From contig NZ_JBHIKY010000020.1 of NCBI RefSeq assembly GCF_042139015.1, forward strand, positions 1 through 64,000: DNA of 64,000 nucleotides, in the 5' to 3' direction. Within the stretch, counting starts at the first letter, position 1. Each line of letters starts with the position of its first letter. Positions 53,818 through 62,213 of the stretch are shown piece after piece. Source of the stretch: JBHIKY01 sp042139015. Lineage in GTDB: Bacteria; Bacillota; Bacilli; Bacillales; Marinococcaceae. Below the pieces are notes generated by a model. The model did not search any database. It worked only from the letters and a program-made list of their open reading frames with translations, and was not told where the DNA came from. Position numbers and translations under genes: made by a program.

Positions 53818-54582
53818 TTAAAATATACCTAAGAACTTTCTCTTCTTGATCGGATAGGGCTGATCAATAATAATATTTTTATTGGCTGCGATTCGTTCAG
53901 CATTTAATTTCAGTGTCTGTACTCGATATTGATCCAGTTTCTCTTCAACTTTTTCGTAGGCTGCTCCTAATTCGAATGGACGAGCATCTACGCTGTGCGC
54001 ATCTGAAGCGACTGCATGCACGAGGTTATGGTTCAGCATCTGTTCAGCAAAGCTGCTTGATTTTTTATCCGCTCTGCCTGTTAAGGACTGAGCTGTTATT
54101 TGAGTTACCGCACCGCTTTTCACAAACTGATAGAGCTCCATTGGGTGCTCCTGGAAGTACTGATTTCGCTCTGGATGAACGATAACCGGAATATATCCTC
54201 TTAACTGCATGTCATAAAAAAGTTTTTTCGTGTAATTTGGCACCTCTTCAGGAGAGAACTCAATAAGCACATAGCGGCCACCGTTAATTGCAATGGCCTG
54301 CCCTGATTCAAGCTCATTTATTAATTCACCGTTCATGCGGTTTTCCTGGCCCGCTAGAATCGTGACACCAATCCCCTTATCACGCAGTATCTCATGCAGT
54401 TCATGAACACAATTGATAATATAAGGGCCAGGATTAACGTAGTCACTGTTATGGTGATGCGCGGCCGCCACAATAGTATGAATTCCTTCTTGTTCCGCTG
54501 TTTTAATAAGCTTAATGGTTTCTTCCATTGTCTGTGGTCCATCATCCAGTCCCGGCAATATATGTGAATGTATATCTATCAT
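53818..54582 (-). CDS. PHP-type protein tyrosine phosphatase CpsB/YwqE
   Basis: A 254-residue manganese-dependent phosphatase of the PHP fold. Metal ligands are seen in MIDIHSHILPGLDDG, AAAHHHNSDY, AGQENRMN, VIVHPERNQYF and AVASDAHSVDA, the full CpsB/YwqE set. It dephosphorylates tyrosine kinases that control exopolysaccharide synthesis. No cognate kinase, adaptor or polysaccharide genes are in the window, so it is an orphan copy. AT-rich non-coding sequence lies on both sides (53646-53817 and 54583-54862). Confidence 0.88.
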   Translation of the reverse strand: MIDIHSHILPGLDDGPQTMEETIKLIKTAEQEGIHTIVAAAHHHNSDYVNPGPYIINCVHELHEILRDKGIGVTILAGQENRMNGELINELESGQAIAINGGRYVLIEFSPEEVPNYTKKLFYDMQLRGYIPVIVHPERNQYFQEHPMELYQFVKSGAVTQITAQSLTGRADKKSSSFAEQMLNHNLVHAVASDAHSVDARPFELGAAYEKVEEKLDQYRVQTLKLNAERIAANKNIIIDQPYPIKKRKFLGIF

Positions 54583-54862
54583 CGTTTTTCTTTGACCTCC
54601 CTGTCACTAAACAACGATTCGTGAGTATTCTCCTAAATACAGTATTGATAGATTACCATGTTTTACTATAAAACTAAACTATATATAGTCACCTATTTAT
54701 CTTCAAAATTCGAGCTTTTTTTGCGAATCATGGAGAATAGTAAAGTTTGTTGCAAAATAAACCATCTTATTACCTGAAATTTTATGTAGGTCTATCCTCT
54801 CGTTCACTATATTTAACAATATGTGTTTTTAGTAAACAGCTAAAACAGCAACCGAACGCAAA

Positions 54863-54902
54863 AACCCCTTGTTCCATTTACTGTGAAACAGATCAAGAGG
54901 TT
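54863..54902 (-). terminator. Terminator of the MFS/flavin reductase operon
   Basis: On the minus strand AACCTCTTG pairs with CAAGGGGTT (one G-U) plus an inner TTTC/GGAA part, followed by TTTTGCG, ten bases after the flavin reductase stop. The rest of 54583-54862 shows no gene. Confidence 0.65.
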
Positions 54903-54912
54903 CATTTGTACA

Positions 54913-55545
54913 TTATTTGTTTTTGGGGAGGCGGAAGGAAGGACTGAGACTGGCATAATCTCCAGCCAATCTGGCTAATGGCTTCCAATTGTCTATATCG
55001 GTTTTGTAGTTTCCAAGATAAATATCATCACTAAATCTCGCCTTTACGATTTCGCCGAGCACGAGGTGATCGCTCCCAACCGGAATGATCTGGTCTAATT
55101 TGCACTCAAAGGCTATTGGCGATTCTTTCAATGCAGGAGCGGCTATTTTTTCCGAAGCTTCAGGGGTGAGACCGGCTCGCACGAATTCATCCACTTCCGG
55201 TTCCACGTGCATTGATGACTCGTGCATGGCATCAGCAAGAGCTTCCGGTACAATGTTTATAACATATTCTTCTGTATCACGGATATTCGTAAGCGTATCT
55301 TTAATCGTTCCCCTTCTTTCCTGGACGCCCGGGCCAATTGAAACCAAAAGAGTAGGCGGCTGTCTGGAGGCAACCGTGAAAAAGCTGAATGGAGCCAGGT
55401 TATTAATTCCTTCTTTACTGATGGTGGAAATCCAGGCTATTGGTCTCGGGACCACGGAACCGATAAGCAGCTTGTACATCTGCTTTGCTTCAAGCTCTTC
55501 CGGATAGAAGCTGATCGTTTTGTTTTTAAAAGGCTGTTCAGGCAT
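54913..55545 (-). CDS. Flavin reductase-like FMN-binding protein
   Basis: A 210-residue flavoprotein of the flavin reductase/FMN-binding split-barrel family: LIGSVVPRPIAWISTISKEG and NLAPFSFFTVASRQPPTLLVSIG are the FMN-binding core. The start overlaps the end of the MFS transporter gene by eight bases, so the two are coupled. Such proteins may reduce flavin for an oxygenase or have another redox role; no oxygenase gene is nearby. Confidence 0.85.
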   Translation of the reverse strand: MPEQPFKNKTISFYPEELEAKQMYKLLIGSVVPRPIAWISTISKEGINNLAPFSFFTVASRQPPTLLVSIGPGVQERRGTIKDTLTNIRDTEEYVINIVPEALADAMHESSMHVEPEVDEFVRAGLTPEASEKIAAPALKESPIAFECKLDQIIPVGSDHLVLGEIVKARFSDDIYLGNYKTDIDNWKPLARLAGDYASLSPSFRLPKNK

Positions 55546-56791
55546 TTACAGCATCTCCTCTCAATCGTTCCCGGTGCAGGGAATAAAAAATTATTCCGAT
55601 AATGACAAGCATCGCTGCCATGCTGTACCATGCAGCTGCAAATGTTCCGGTTATATCAGTGATAAGGCCGAACAGCGGCGGGCCGATTATGACTCCCCAT
55701 GACCCCAGCGAAATGCTAAAGCCGGTAGCAAGTCCGGCCTGCTTCTGCGGAACCAGTTCTGTCGCTGCGTTCATCCACAGTCCATTAAAGCCGGAAACAC
55801 TAAACCCAAAGGCAAGCGCCACAGCAGCAACCGCAAGAAAAGAGGTTCCCTCAGGAAATAGAGCGAGTATGGCAGCTGATCCCGCTGACATCAAAGCTAT
55901 GATCGTCATAATAATCAGCCGGTTCCCGTAAAAATAACGGTCGCTGATGACCCCCCATGCTATTCTTCCTGCAGATCCGCTCGCTTCCGATAGAACCAAC
56001 AGTACAGCAGCCAGTGCCACCGGCAGGCCTATGGATTGTGTGGAATAAATAATTAGGTACGTATTTAAACACATCTGTGAACCATTCAAGCCCATGGCTC
56101 CTATGCTCGTAATAAGCAGCGGGCGGTTTTTTACCATTTCTTTTAACTGCTGGATAGTTAGACGCTTGTTTGTTTCTGGAGTTCTGCTTTCCTGGGCTTC
56201 AGCTGTATCACGATATTTTATATAGCTGAGCAGTCCGGCTGCGCTGAGCAGAAGCCCGATTCCGATAAATACAGGGCGCCAGCCGACGATATCTGCAAGC
56301 GGTACCAGCAGAAGAGCTGCAAAGGCAGAGCCCGCTGTTACCCCCATTTGTTTAATGCCCATGGCTGTCCCTCTTTTTCGGTGGGAGAACCAGTATATAA
56401 TGCCGCGGTTCGAGGTAGGATGCATCGCTCCATATCCACAGCCTCCAATGGCAATAAGCAGCAAAAGCAGCCAGAACTGGTTAACCAGCGCTGCAAGGGC
56501 AAAACTAAGTCCCAAACAGAGCGAAACAATCAATAAAAGAGGCCTTGTACCTGTTCTATCTACAATGACTCCCGATGGAATCGCAATGAGAAATTGGCCT
56601 AGAAACAACGCTGCTGGAAGCAGGCCAATCTGGGCATTTGTCAAAGACAGGCCCTCGCCTATGAAAACACCGAGCGGCGCAAGGCTCCTGCCTACAAACG
56701 CGATCAGCACCTGGGCAAACAGGAGCCAAAACAGCATGTGCCAGGGGTTCAAGGGCTTTGTATGATGAAATGAAGCTTCAGTTTGGTACAT
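55538..56791 (-). CDS. MFS transporter
   Basis: A 417-residue major facilitator protein with 12 membrane segments. The loop 2-3 motif is GVIVDRTGTRPLL and its counterpart in the second half is GVISDRYFYGNR. GCGYGAMHPTSNRGIIYWF resembles organic-anion transporters (ACS/OFA-like). It forms an operon with the flavin reductase and lies next to an SSS symporter/CoA-transferase module, so a carboxylate substrate is plausible. Confidence 0.85.
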   Translation of the reverse strand: MYQTEASFHHTKPLNPWHMLFWLLFAQVLIAFVGRSLAPLGVFIGEGLSLTNAQIGLLPAALFLGQFLIAIPSGVIVDRTGTRPLLLIVSLCLGLSFALAALVNQFWLLLLLIAIGGCGYGAMHPTSNRGIIYWFSHRKRGTAMGIKQMGVTAGSAFAALLLVPLADIVGWRPVFIGIGLLLSAAGLLSYIKYRDTAEAQESRTPETNKRLTIQQLKEMVKNRPLLITSIGAMGLNGSQMCLNTYLIIYSTQSIGLPVALAAVLLVLSEASGSAGRIAWGVISDRYFYGNRLIIMTIIALMSAGSAAILALFPEGTSFLAVAAVALAFGFSVSGFNGLWMNAATELVPQKQAGLATGFSISLGSWGVIIGPPLFGLITDITGTFAAAWYSMAAMLVIIGIIFYSLHRERLRGDAVNA

Positions 56792-56945
56792 GATATAGAC
56801 CTTCTTTGGATGCTGGTTTTATTTCTTCTTGCTCCAGTTTAAAGTATTTTTTCAATTTTTTCAGGAAAAAAGACTTCTACATCACTGAAAGTCCCCGCCT
56901 GCTGCTGGGGCAGTGGAGACTTTTCAGCTTACTATAGTTTTTCTT

Positions 56946-58472
56946 TCAACTGATAGAACGGTATTTTTCAGAGCTTTCAAGCTGAAGTGACGTTTTTTCT
57001 TTCATCGATTTTTTGTCCTCTTCGCTTACAGTCGACAGCATAGAACCACCAACGCAAATGATAAAATTCACAATTAGACCGAGTACACCGCCATGAATAC
57101 CAAGGAAGGTACTATTGCCTGTAAGTGTCATTGCCCCTGCTATTACTGCCCCCGCAAGCATTCCCCAGAATACAGGACGTGCAGTCAGCCTCGACCAGTA
57201 AAGCCCGAGAACAAATGCAGGAAATACCTGCACTAGCAGTTCAAATTTGAGAACAAATATTTGATAAAGCGTACCAGGAGGATTCCATGCGATCATTAAG
57301 AGGAAAAAAACTACGGCAATTCCTGTAACTTTTCCTACCTTTACCTGCTTTTCTTCTGAAGCACTCTTATTAATAAAAGTGCCGTAGATATCCTTTGAGA
57401 CCATGGAGGAAAAACTGAGCAGAACTGAGTCCGCCGTTGACACAATTGCTGCAACAATACCTCCGAAGAAAAGAACCATTACCCAATAATAGAAGCTGTT
57501 AATCGTCGCTACTTCATTGGCAATCATTCCGACGAGCTGTTCAGACTGAGCCGTATCAAGGTTTGGAAACAGCTGAATACCGATAATACCCACGAGAAAT
57601 ACGAAGCCAGTTGTGATCGGAGGCATCCAGGCCATTCGTGAAAGACTCTGTTTCAGTGTTTTTTCACTTTCGGAAGAATAAATACGCTGTACAGCATGAG
57701 GATAAATCGCCGCTCCGAATCCGACGAGAAGAATCATACTGACCCAGTTTACCGACGTTTCCATCGCCGGCACACCGATTTTTTCCGGAGCCGTAGTCGC
57801 GATATCTGCTGTCAATCCGGTAAAGCCCGCTCCCGTTAAAGACAGTGCTCCGATAAGAAGTACAATAACTCCTGCCATGAGAACGACTCCCTGCATTACA
57901 TCAGTAAATGCGACGGCTTTCATGCCACCGAGCCACTCATAGGTAAGCATAACAAGGACAAAGGCAATCACTGCCCATTCATACGGAATAGTGCCGCCCG
58001 TCAAGCCTGCGACTGCCTGGCCGATAGCGACAAGCTGTTCGAGCAAATAGTTTCCCAGACCCCATAGCATAAGAAAAATCGCAAGAATCGTGACACCTTT
58101 AGATCCGAACCTATAGTTGATCCAATCAGTCGGCGTAATAAAATTTTCACGCTTGGAAATGGCATACAGTCTCGGGGCAAACATTAAATAAATGCCGACG
58201 ATGATTGTCATAAAAGGAATAGACTGAAGCCAGGAAAAACCATCCCGATAAGCAGTCGGAGCATACCCAACAATCGTGTTTCCGCTGTACTGGGTGGCAT
58301 ATAGTGTGAAAAACAGCGCAATAATTCCAAGGTTCTTACCAGCAAGATAATAATCTCCAAGCCTTTTATTCAATTTTTTCCCACGGCCGGCAAGCCAGCC
58401 AATGATAAGCATGATCAGGGCATAGACACTTAAAATGATCATTCCGTCTGAACCAGAGAAAGTGAGATCCAT
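56946..58472 (-). CDS. Sodium:solute symporter (SSS family)
   Basis: A 508-residue SLC5-type symporter with about 13 membrane helices: LGDYYLAGKNLGIIALFFTL, LYATQYSGNTIVGY and GGIVAAIVSTADSVLLSFSS, which includes the Na+-site serines. It starts three bases after the stop of a small DUF3311-like gene, a pairing known for monocarboxylate symporters of Bacillus (YhjB/YhjC). It is co-directional with a CoA-transferase gene and probably brings in the acid that this enzyme activates. Confidence 0.9.
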   Translation of the reverse strand: MDLTFSGSDGMIILSVYALIMLIIGWLAGRGKKLNKRLGDYYLAGKNLGIIALFFTLYATQYSGNTIVGYAPTAYRDGFSWLQSIPFMTIIVGIYLMFAPRLYAISKRENFITPTDWINYRFGSKGVTILAIFLMLWGLGNYLLEQLVAIGQAVAGLTGGTIPYEWAVIAFVLVMLTYEWLGGMKAVAFTDVMQGVVLMAGVIVLLIGALSLTGAGFTGLTADIATTAPEKIGVPAMETSVNWVSMILLVGFGAAIYPHAVQRIYSSESEKTLKQSLSRMAWMPPITTGFVFLVGIIGIQLFPNLDTAQSEQLVGMIANEVATINSFYYWVMVLFFGGIVAAIVSTADSVLLSFSSMVSKDIYGTFINKSASEEKQVKVGKVTGIAVVFFLLMIAWNPPGTLYQIFVLKFELLVQVFPAFVLGLYWSRLTARPVFWGMLAGAVIAGAMTLTGNSTFLGIHGGVLGLIVNFIICVGGSMLSTVSEEDKKSMKEKTSLQLESSEKYRSIS

Positions 58473-58475
58473 GTA

Positions 58476-58730
58476 TTATTCCTCCTTTGACTGCTTCGAC
58501 TCTTCTTCAAGCTCTTCAACGATGTGCCATTCTTTTAAACAAAGCCAGCTCAAGAAACCACACAAGAAAAGCGATAACAGAATACTGATTAACGCCCAAT
58601 ACGGAAGACCAAAAATATACGGCTCCGTACTCCCCACTGGAAGGTACCAGGGGGCATTAAACAAAATGAGCGCTCCCATAATAATCCAAATCCATGGTTT
58701 TTTAATCGGTTCTTTGATTCCCTTAGTCAT
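58476..58730 (-). CDS. Small DUF3311-like membrane subunit of SSS symporter
   Basis: An 84-residue protein with two membrane helices (WIWIIMGALILFNAPWYLP and IFGLPYWALISILLSLFL) and a charged acidic tail. The P-x-x-x-GLPYW part fits DUF3311. The ATG at 58730 has GGGAGGT seven bases upstream; the frame extends to 58763 but that start would lie inside the cre site. It precedes the SSS gene by three bases and likely forms a complex with it. Confidence 0.78.
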   Translation of the reverse strand: MTKGIKEPIKKPWIWIIMGALILFNAPWYLPVGSTEPYIFGLPYWALISILLSLFLCGFLSWLCLKEWHIVEELEEESKQSKEE

Positions 58731-58748
58731 GAGACTTACCTCCCTCAA

Positions 58749-58762
58749 AGTAAACGCTTTCA
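58749..58762. promoter_or_regulatory. cre site before the symporter genes
   Basis: AGTAAACGCTTTCA differs from the cre consensus TGWNANCGNTNWCA only in the first base. It lies just upstream of the ribosome site of the small symporter subunit, in the 93-base gap after the CoA-transferase gene. It predicts carbon catabolite repression of the uptake genes. Confidence 0.65.
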
Positions 58763-58823
58763 AAAATGCTAATGTTCAGAAATTTTTGCAGAAAAAGGAG
58801 CAGCTGCTCCTTTCTAATGTCAA

Positions 58824-60068
58824 TTAAATAACGTTATTCCTTTTCAATTCTTCCAACCGATTCTGACTAATTTCTAAAAGATTACAATAAATCTCTTCAT
58901 TATGCTCTCCCATTTCCAGGGCACCCGGCTGTTTGATTTGTCCTGGAGTTCTGCTCAGCTTTGGAACAACCCCCGGCATCGGAAACTCTCCAAAATCAGG
59001 ATGTTCCACATTCACAATCATATCACGAGCCTGATAATGTGGATCCTCTACAATATCCTTCGCCGTATAAATAAGGCCGGATGGGACTCCCTTTTTTTCG
59101 AGCGCTTCCAGGGCATCATGCGAGGGAAGTGACTTCGTCCATTCTTCTATCCGAACATCCAGCACTTTCTGATTGCGTCCTCTCGCTTCATGTGTTTTAA
59201 ATTCCGGGTCTTCCGCAAGCTCGGGATCTCCCATCGCTTCACACAATCTTCTAAATACTCCATCTGAATTAGCGCCGATCACAATGTAAGTTTCATCTTT
59301 TGTAAAATAAATATTGGAAGGTGCTACCCCTGGGAGGATATTTCCCATTCGTTCCCTTACATACCCGGCAAGCAGATAATCTGGTACGATACTTTCCATC
59401 ACGGCGAAAACCGATTCGTAAATAGCCGTGTCAACTACCTGCCCTTTACCAGAGCGCTCCCGCTCATGCAGAGCTGTCAAGCAGCCGATCGTAGCAAACA
59501 ATGCAGCCAGAGAATCTCCAATGGATATACCTATACGTGATGGCGGACGGTCCGTAAAGCCCGTAACATTTCTAAGACCGCCCATTGCTTCTCCAACACT
59601 GCCAAAGCCTGCCCGCTCTTTATAAGGGCCAGTCTGGCCGAAACCAGAGGTGCGCATCATAATAATACGAGGATTAATCTTCGAAAGCTCTTCATAAGAC
59701 AGACCCCACTTTTCCATCGTGCCAGGCCGGAAATTTTCTACGACAATATCTGATTCCGCAGCCAGGTTTTTAAATACCTCCTGGCCTGCTTTTTCTCGAA
59801 GGTTTAATGTAACAGATTTTTTGTTGCGGGATTGAATAGGCCACCACAGACCGGTGCCTTTTTGATTTTTCCCCCAATGTCTCATTGGATCACTTTTGTC
59901 AGGCGGTTCTATTTTAATTACTTCAGCTCCAAAATCTGCAAGCAGCCTTCCTGCAAATGGCCCTGCGAGCAGCGTACCGAGCTCCAGTACCCTGACCCCG
60001 TCCAGCGGGAGGTGTTCTCCAGCCTCTTCTAGAGGTTTTTGCTGTGTATGTTCATCTATTATCGGCAT
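58824..60068 (-). CDS. Type III CoA-transferase (CaiB/BaiF family)
   Basis: A 414-residue CoA-transferase. Family blocks are VRVLELGTLLAGPFAGRLLADFGAEVIKIE, NLREKAGQEVFKNLAAESDIVVENFRPG and RIGISIGDSLAALFATIG, which carries the catalytic Asp. It moves CoA from an acyl-CoA such as succinyl-CoA to a free carboxylic acid in the cytoplasm. ATG 60068 is about ten bases after GGGAG. It is divergent from a GntR regulator and an HMG-CoA-lyase-family gene, with GntR-type operators between, so substrate activation followed by retro-aldol cleavage is the likely pathway. Confidence 0.9.
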   Translation of the reverse strand: MPIIDEHTQQKPLEEAGEHLPLDGVRVLELGTLLAGPFAGRLLADFGAEVIKIEPPDKSDPMRHWGKNQKGTGLWWPIQSRNKKSVTLNLREKAGQEVFKNLAAESDIVVENFRPGTMEKWGLSYEELSKINPRIIMMRTSGFGQTGPYKERAGFGSVGEAMGGLRNVTGFTDRPPSRIGISIGDSLAALFATIGCLTALHERERSGKGQVVDTAIYESVFAVMESIVPDYLLAGYVRERMGNILPGVAPSNIYFTKDETYIVIGANSDGVFRRLCEAMGDPELAEDPEFKTHEARGRNQKVLDVRIEEWTKSLPSHDALEALEKKGVPSGLIYTAKDIVEDPHYQARDMIVNVEHPDFGEFPMPGVVPKLSRTPGQIKQPGALEMGEHNEEIYCNLLEISQNRLEELKRNNVI

Positions 60069-60117
60069 CCGCGCCACACTCCCTTTCAAAGTATTCTACG
60101 AGTTCAAAATAACACTA

Positions 60118-60298
60118 TGTATACAATTAATCAATATTAATTTTTAGAAAATTGTAAAATCGTTCTTTTATCCTTGACGAATAAAGGGTTTTCGCTGCTT
60201 TTAAATAAAGTGTTATAATTGTTTCACTTTTGAATGTATACATTTTATTAGTTTTTCATAATATTTTTTCATTGTTCAAAATTTACCCTTTGTATACA
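60118..60298. promoter_or_regulatory. Three GntR-family operators (TGTATACA)
   Basis: The perfect palindrome TGTATACA occurs at 60118-60125, 60235-60242 and 60291-60298, each flanked by A or T as in the GntR/FadR-type consensus TNGTATACNA. They cover the region between the divergent CoA-transferase and GntR genes. The last is 22 bases before the GntR start, so autorepression and control of both directions are expected. A TATAAT lies at 60214-60219. Confidence 0.8.
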
Positions 60299-60320
60299 AT
60301 AGAGATAGGTGGTGTTCAAG

Positions 60321-60968
60321 GTGAGTGTTTATGCAGACATGAAACAAGCAATTATCACCGGTGTTTACCCTTCCGGTCACCGCTTAACTGAAGAAGCCTT
60401 GACTAAAGATTGGGGGGTTAGTCGTACGCCGGTTAGAGAGGCTTTGCAGCAGCTTGCTTTTGATGGGCTGGTTACCCCCTTAAAACGAGGTTACATGGTA
60501 AGAACTTTTACAAAAGAAGATCTGCGGCAGGTATATGATCTTCGCGCACTCCTGGAGAGTTACGCAGCAGGCCAGGCCGCCTCGTACAGAACAGAGGAAA
60601 ATCTCATCAAAATGTCGGAAGCTAATTGCCAGTATGAAAAAGCGCTTCATTCTCAAGAGGAAGAGGTTCAGACCCTCCAAAAAATTGTCAAAGTAAACAG
60701 GATATTTCATGATACGGTGATTCACGCCAGTAAAAATGAACACGTTCGGGATCTGATTGACAAAGTAGTGGTGCTGCCTCTTGTTTACCGATCATTTTAT
60801 TGGTTCAACCAGGTAGACCAGCTTCAGTCCTATCAAAGTCACGTGACAATTATGAATGCCATTAAAGCTCGGGACACGGACCGGGCTAAAGCGGCTATGT
60901 ATGAACATATTTACCGGGGAAGAGATTATGTGCTTGATCATTATGAAGGAGGTACCTCCCATGATTGA
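60321..60968 (+). CDS. GntR family (FadR/FCD) transcriptional repressor
   Basis: A 215-residue regulator. The winged helix at the N-terminus reads LTEEALTKDWGVSRTPVREALQQLAFDGLV and the C-terminal FCD effector domain spans about 75-210, with metal/ligand His residues in NRIFHDTVIHAS and SYQSHVTIMNAI. GTG 60321 is preferred because AGGTGG lies eight bases upstream. It overlaps the lyase gene by eight bases and probably senses the acid or acyl-CoA of that pathway. Confidence 0.9.
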   Translation: MSVYADMKQAIITGVYPSGHRLTEEALTKDWGVSRTPVREALQQLAFDGLVTPLKRGYMVRTFTKEDLRQVYDLRALLESYAAGQAASYRTEENLIKMSEANCQYEKALHSQEEEVQTLQKIVKVNRIFHDTVIHASKNEHVRDLIDKVVVLPLVYRSFYWFNQVDQLQSYQSHVTIMNAIKARDTDRAKAAMYEHIYRGRDYVLDHYEGGTSHD

Positions 60969-61857
60969 AGTGTGTGAAGTCGGTCCGCGCGACGGCCTGC
61001 AGAATGAAAAAAAACTCGTAACAACCGGCCAAAAGGTAGAATTGATTGAACGTTTGATTGATGCCGGTGTTCGTAAAATCGAAGCTGTCTCTTTTGTCAA
61101 TCCGAAAGTTGTTCCGCAGATGGCAGATGCAGAACAGGTTCTCGAACAGCTCGGCCCGCAGGATGCGGAAATTGCAGGCTTAGTCCTAAGTCGTTCCGGG
61201 GTGGAACGAGCTCTTGCTACGGACCTTGACGTTCTCCATGTGGTGGTCGCAGTCAGTGATGAGTTTAATAGGAGAAATGCCCGTCGATCCCGTGATGAAG
61301 GAGTCCGCGAGCTGACAAGGGTGATACGCGATGCTTCCGCTGCCGGAAAACCAATTGCAGGCATTCTCGGCACTTCCTTCGGCTGTCCGTTTACCGGAAA
61401 AGTAGAGCCTGATGAAGTGTTTCGGACGGCGGAAGCCTTTCTCTCTGCCGGTGCCTCCGAAATTGTACTTGCCGATACAACCGGAATGGCCCACCCTCTG
61501 CAAGTGCAGGAGATGGCAGCTAAATTCCGGAATAAGCTCGGAAAGGACGTTCCACTCGGACTTCATTTTCATAATACACGTGGACTCGGGCTCGCAAATG
61601 TGATGGCGGGCTACGACGCCGGAGTCACCAGATTTGATGCCTCAGTCGGCGGCCTTGGCGGCTGTCCATTTGCCCCGAAAGCGGTGGGAAATGTATGTAC
61701 TGAGGATATGGTTCATATGTTTACTGAGATGGGTATCCAGACAGGTATTGATGTACCAAAATTGATAGCACTGGCTCAGCAGCTGGAACAGTGGATGGAA
61801 AAACCACTTGATGGAATGGTTATGAAAGCCGGCCCGGCCTGGGAACTGGCCGAATAA
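60961..61857 (+). CDS. Hydroxymethylglutaryl-CoA lyase family enzyme
   Basis: A 298-residue TIM-barrel lyase. EVGPRDGLQNEK (catalytic Arg/Asp), the metal His pair in GLHFHNTRGLGLANV, and the signature SVGGLGGCPFAPKAVGNVCTED with the catalytic Cys are all intact. It cleaves 3-hydroxy-3-methylglutaryl-CoA or a similar tertiary hydroxyacyl-CoA such as citramalyl-CoA. ATG 60961 has GGAGG eight bases upstream and the gene overlaps the GntR gene. Leucine-degradation genes are absent nearby; the CoA-transferase points to an imported free acid instead. Confidence 0.92.
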   Translation: MIEVCEVGPRDGLQNEKKLVTTGQKVELIERLIDAGVRKIEAVSFVNPKVVPQMADAEQVLEQLGPQDAEIAGLVLSRSGVERALATDLDVLHVVVAVSDEFNRRNARRSRDEGVRELTRVIRDASAAGKPIAGILGTSFGCPFTGKVEPDEVFRTAEAFLSAGASEIVLADTTGMAHPLQVQEMAAKFRNKLGKDVPLGLHFHNTRGLGLANVMAGYDAGVTRFDASVGGLGGCPFAPKAVGNVCTEDMVHMFTEMGIQTGIDVPKLIALAQQLEQWMEKPLDGMVMKAGPAWELAE

Positions 61858-62008
61858 TCAGCTAAGATTAGCAAAAACTGTCTGCGCTTTAATACCCAGC
61901 CTCTCTTGTGTCGTTCCAATATTTCACAGGTTAATAAAAGGAACGGAAAGGGTAGTCTTAAGAGGAAGCAAATTTGCCTGTGCATTATTTTCTTAGGAGG
62001 GGTTTGAA

Positions 62009-62155
62009 TTGGATCCACTCACACTCATTATCCTCATTATCATGGGTATTTTTTTATTCCCGCTGATCATGCGCGGAGTTGGATGTGTGTTCCGAATTAT
62101 AGCCATCGCTGTAATTATTATAGGAGTACTGTTCCTGCTGGGGATAATATTCTAG
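62009..62155 (+). CDS. Small hydrophobic membrane protein (48 residues)
   Basis: A TTG-started ORF with AGGAGGGG six bases upstream. The product, MDPLTLIILIIMGIFLFPLI and on, consists of two membrane helices separated by MRGVGC. It is followed at once by a terminator, so the unit looks like a real gene. No family recognised. Confidence 0.55.
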   Translation: MDPLTLIILIIMGIFLFPLIMRGVGCVFRIIAIAVIIIGVLFLLGIIF

Positions 62156-62162
62156 CAAAACT

Positions 62163-62202
62163 ATAAATGCACCTGACCATTCATTCGGCCAGGTGCATTT
62201 AT
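62163..62202. terminator. Convergent (bidirectional) terminator
   Basis: ATAAATGCACCTG and CAGGTGCATTTAT form a perfect 13-base-pair stem with a 14-base loop, between the small ORF and the convergent ABC permease gene. T-rich sequence follows on both strands, short on each. Confidence 0.75.
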
Positions 62203-62213
62203 ATGTTTATCTT

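Noticed and set aside
56884..56935. GC-rich imperfect hairpin between the MFS and SSS genes as a terminator
   Set aside because: AAAGTC/GACTTT arms pair, but the inner part is irregular and no T run follows directly; not strong enough to list as a feature.
60792..61373. 193-codon open frame on the minus strand across the GntR and lyase genes
   Set aside because: Serine/arginine-rich shadow of the well-supported HMG-CoA-lyase-family gene; no ribosome site.
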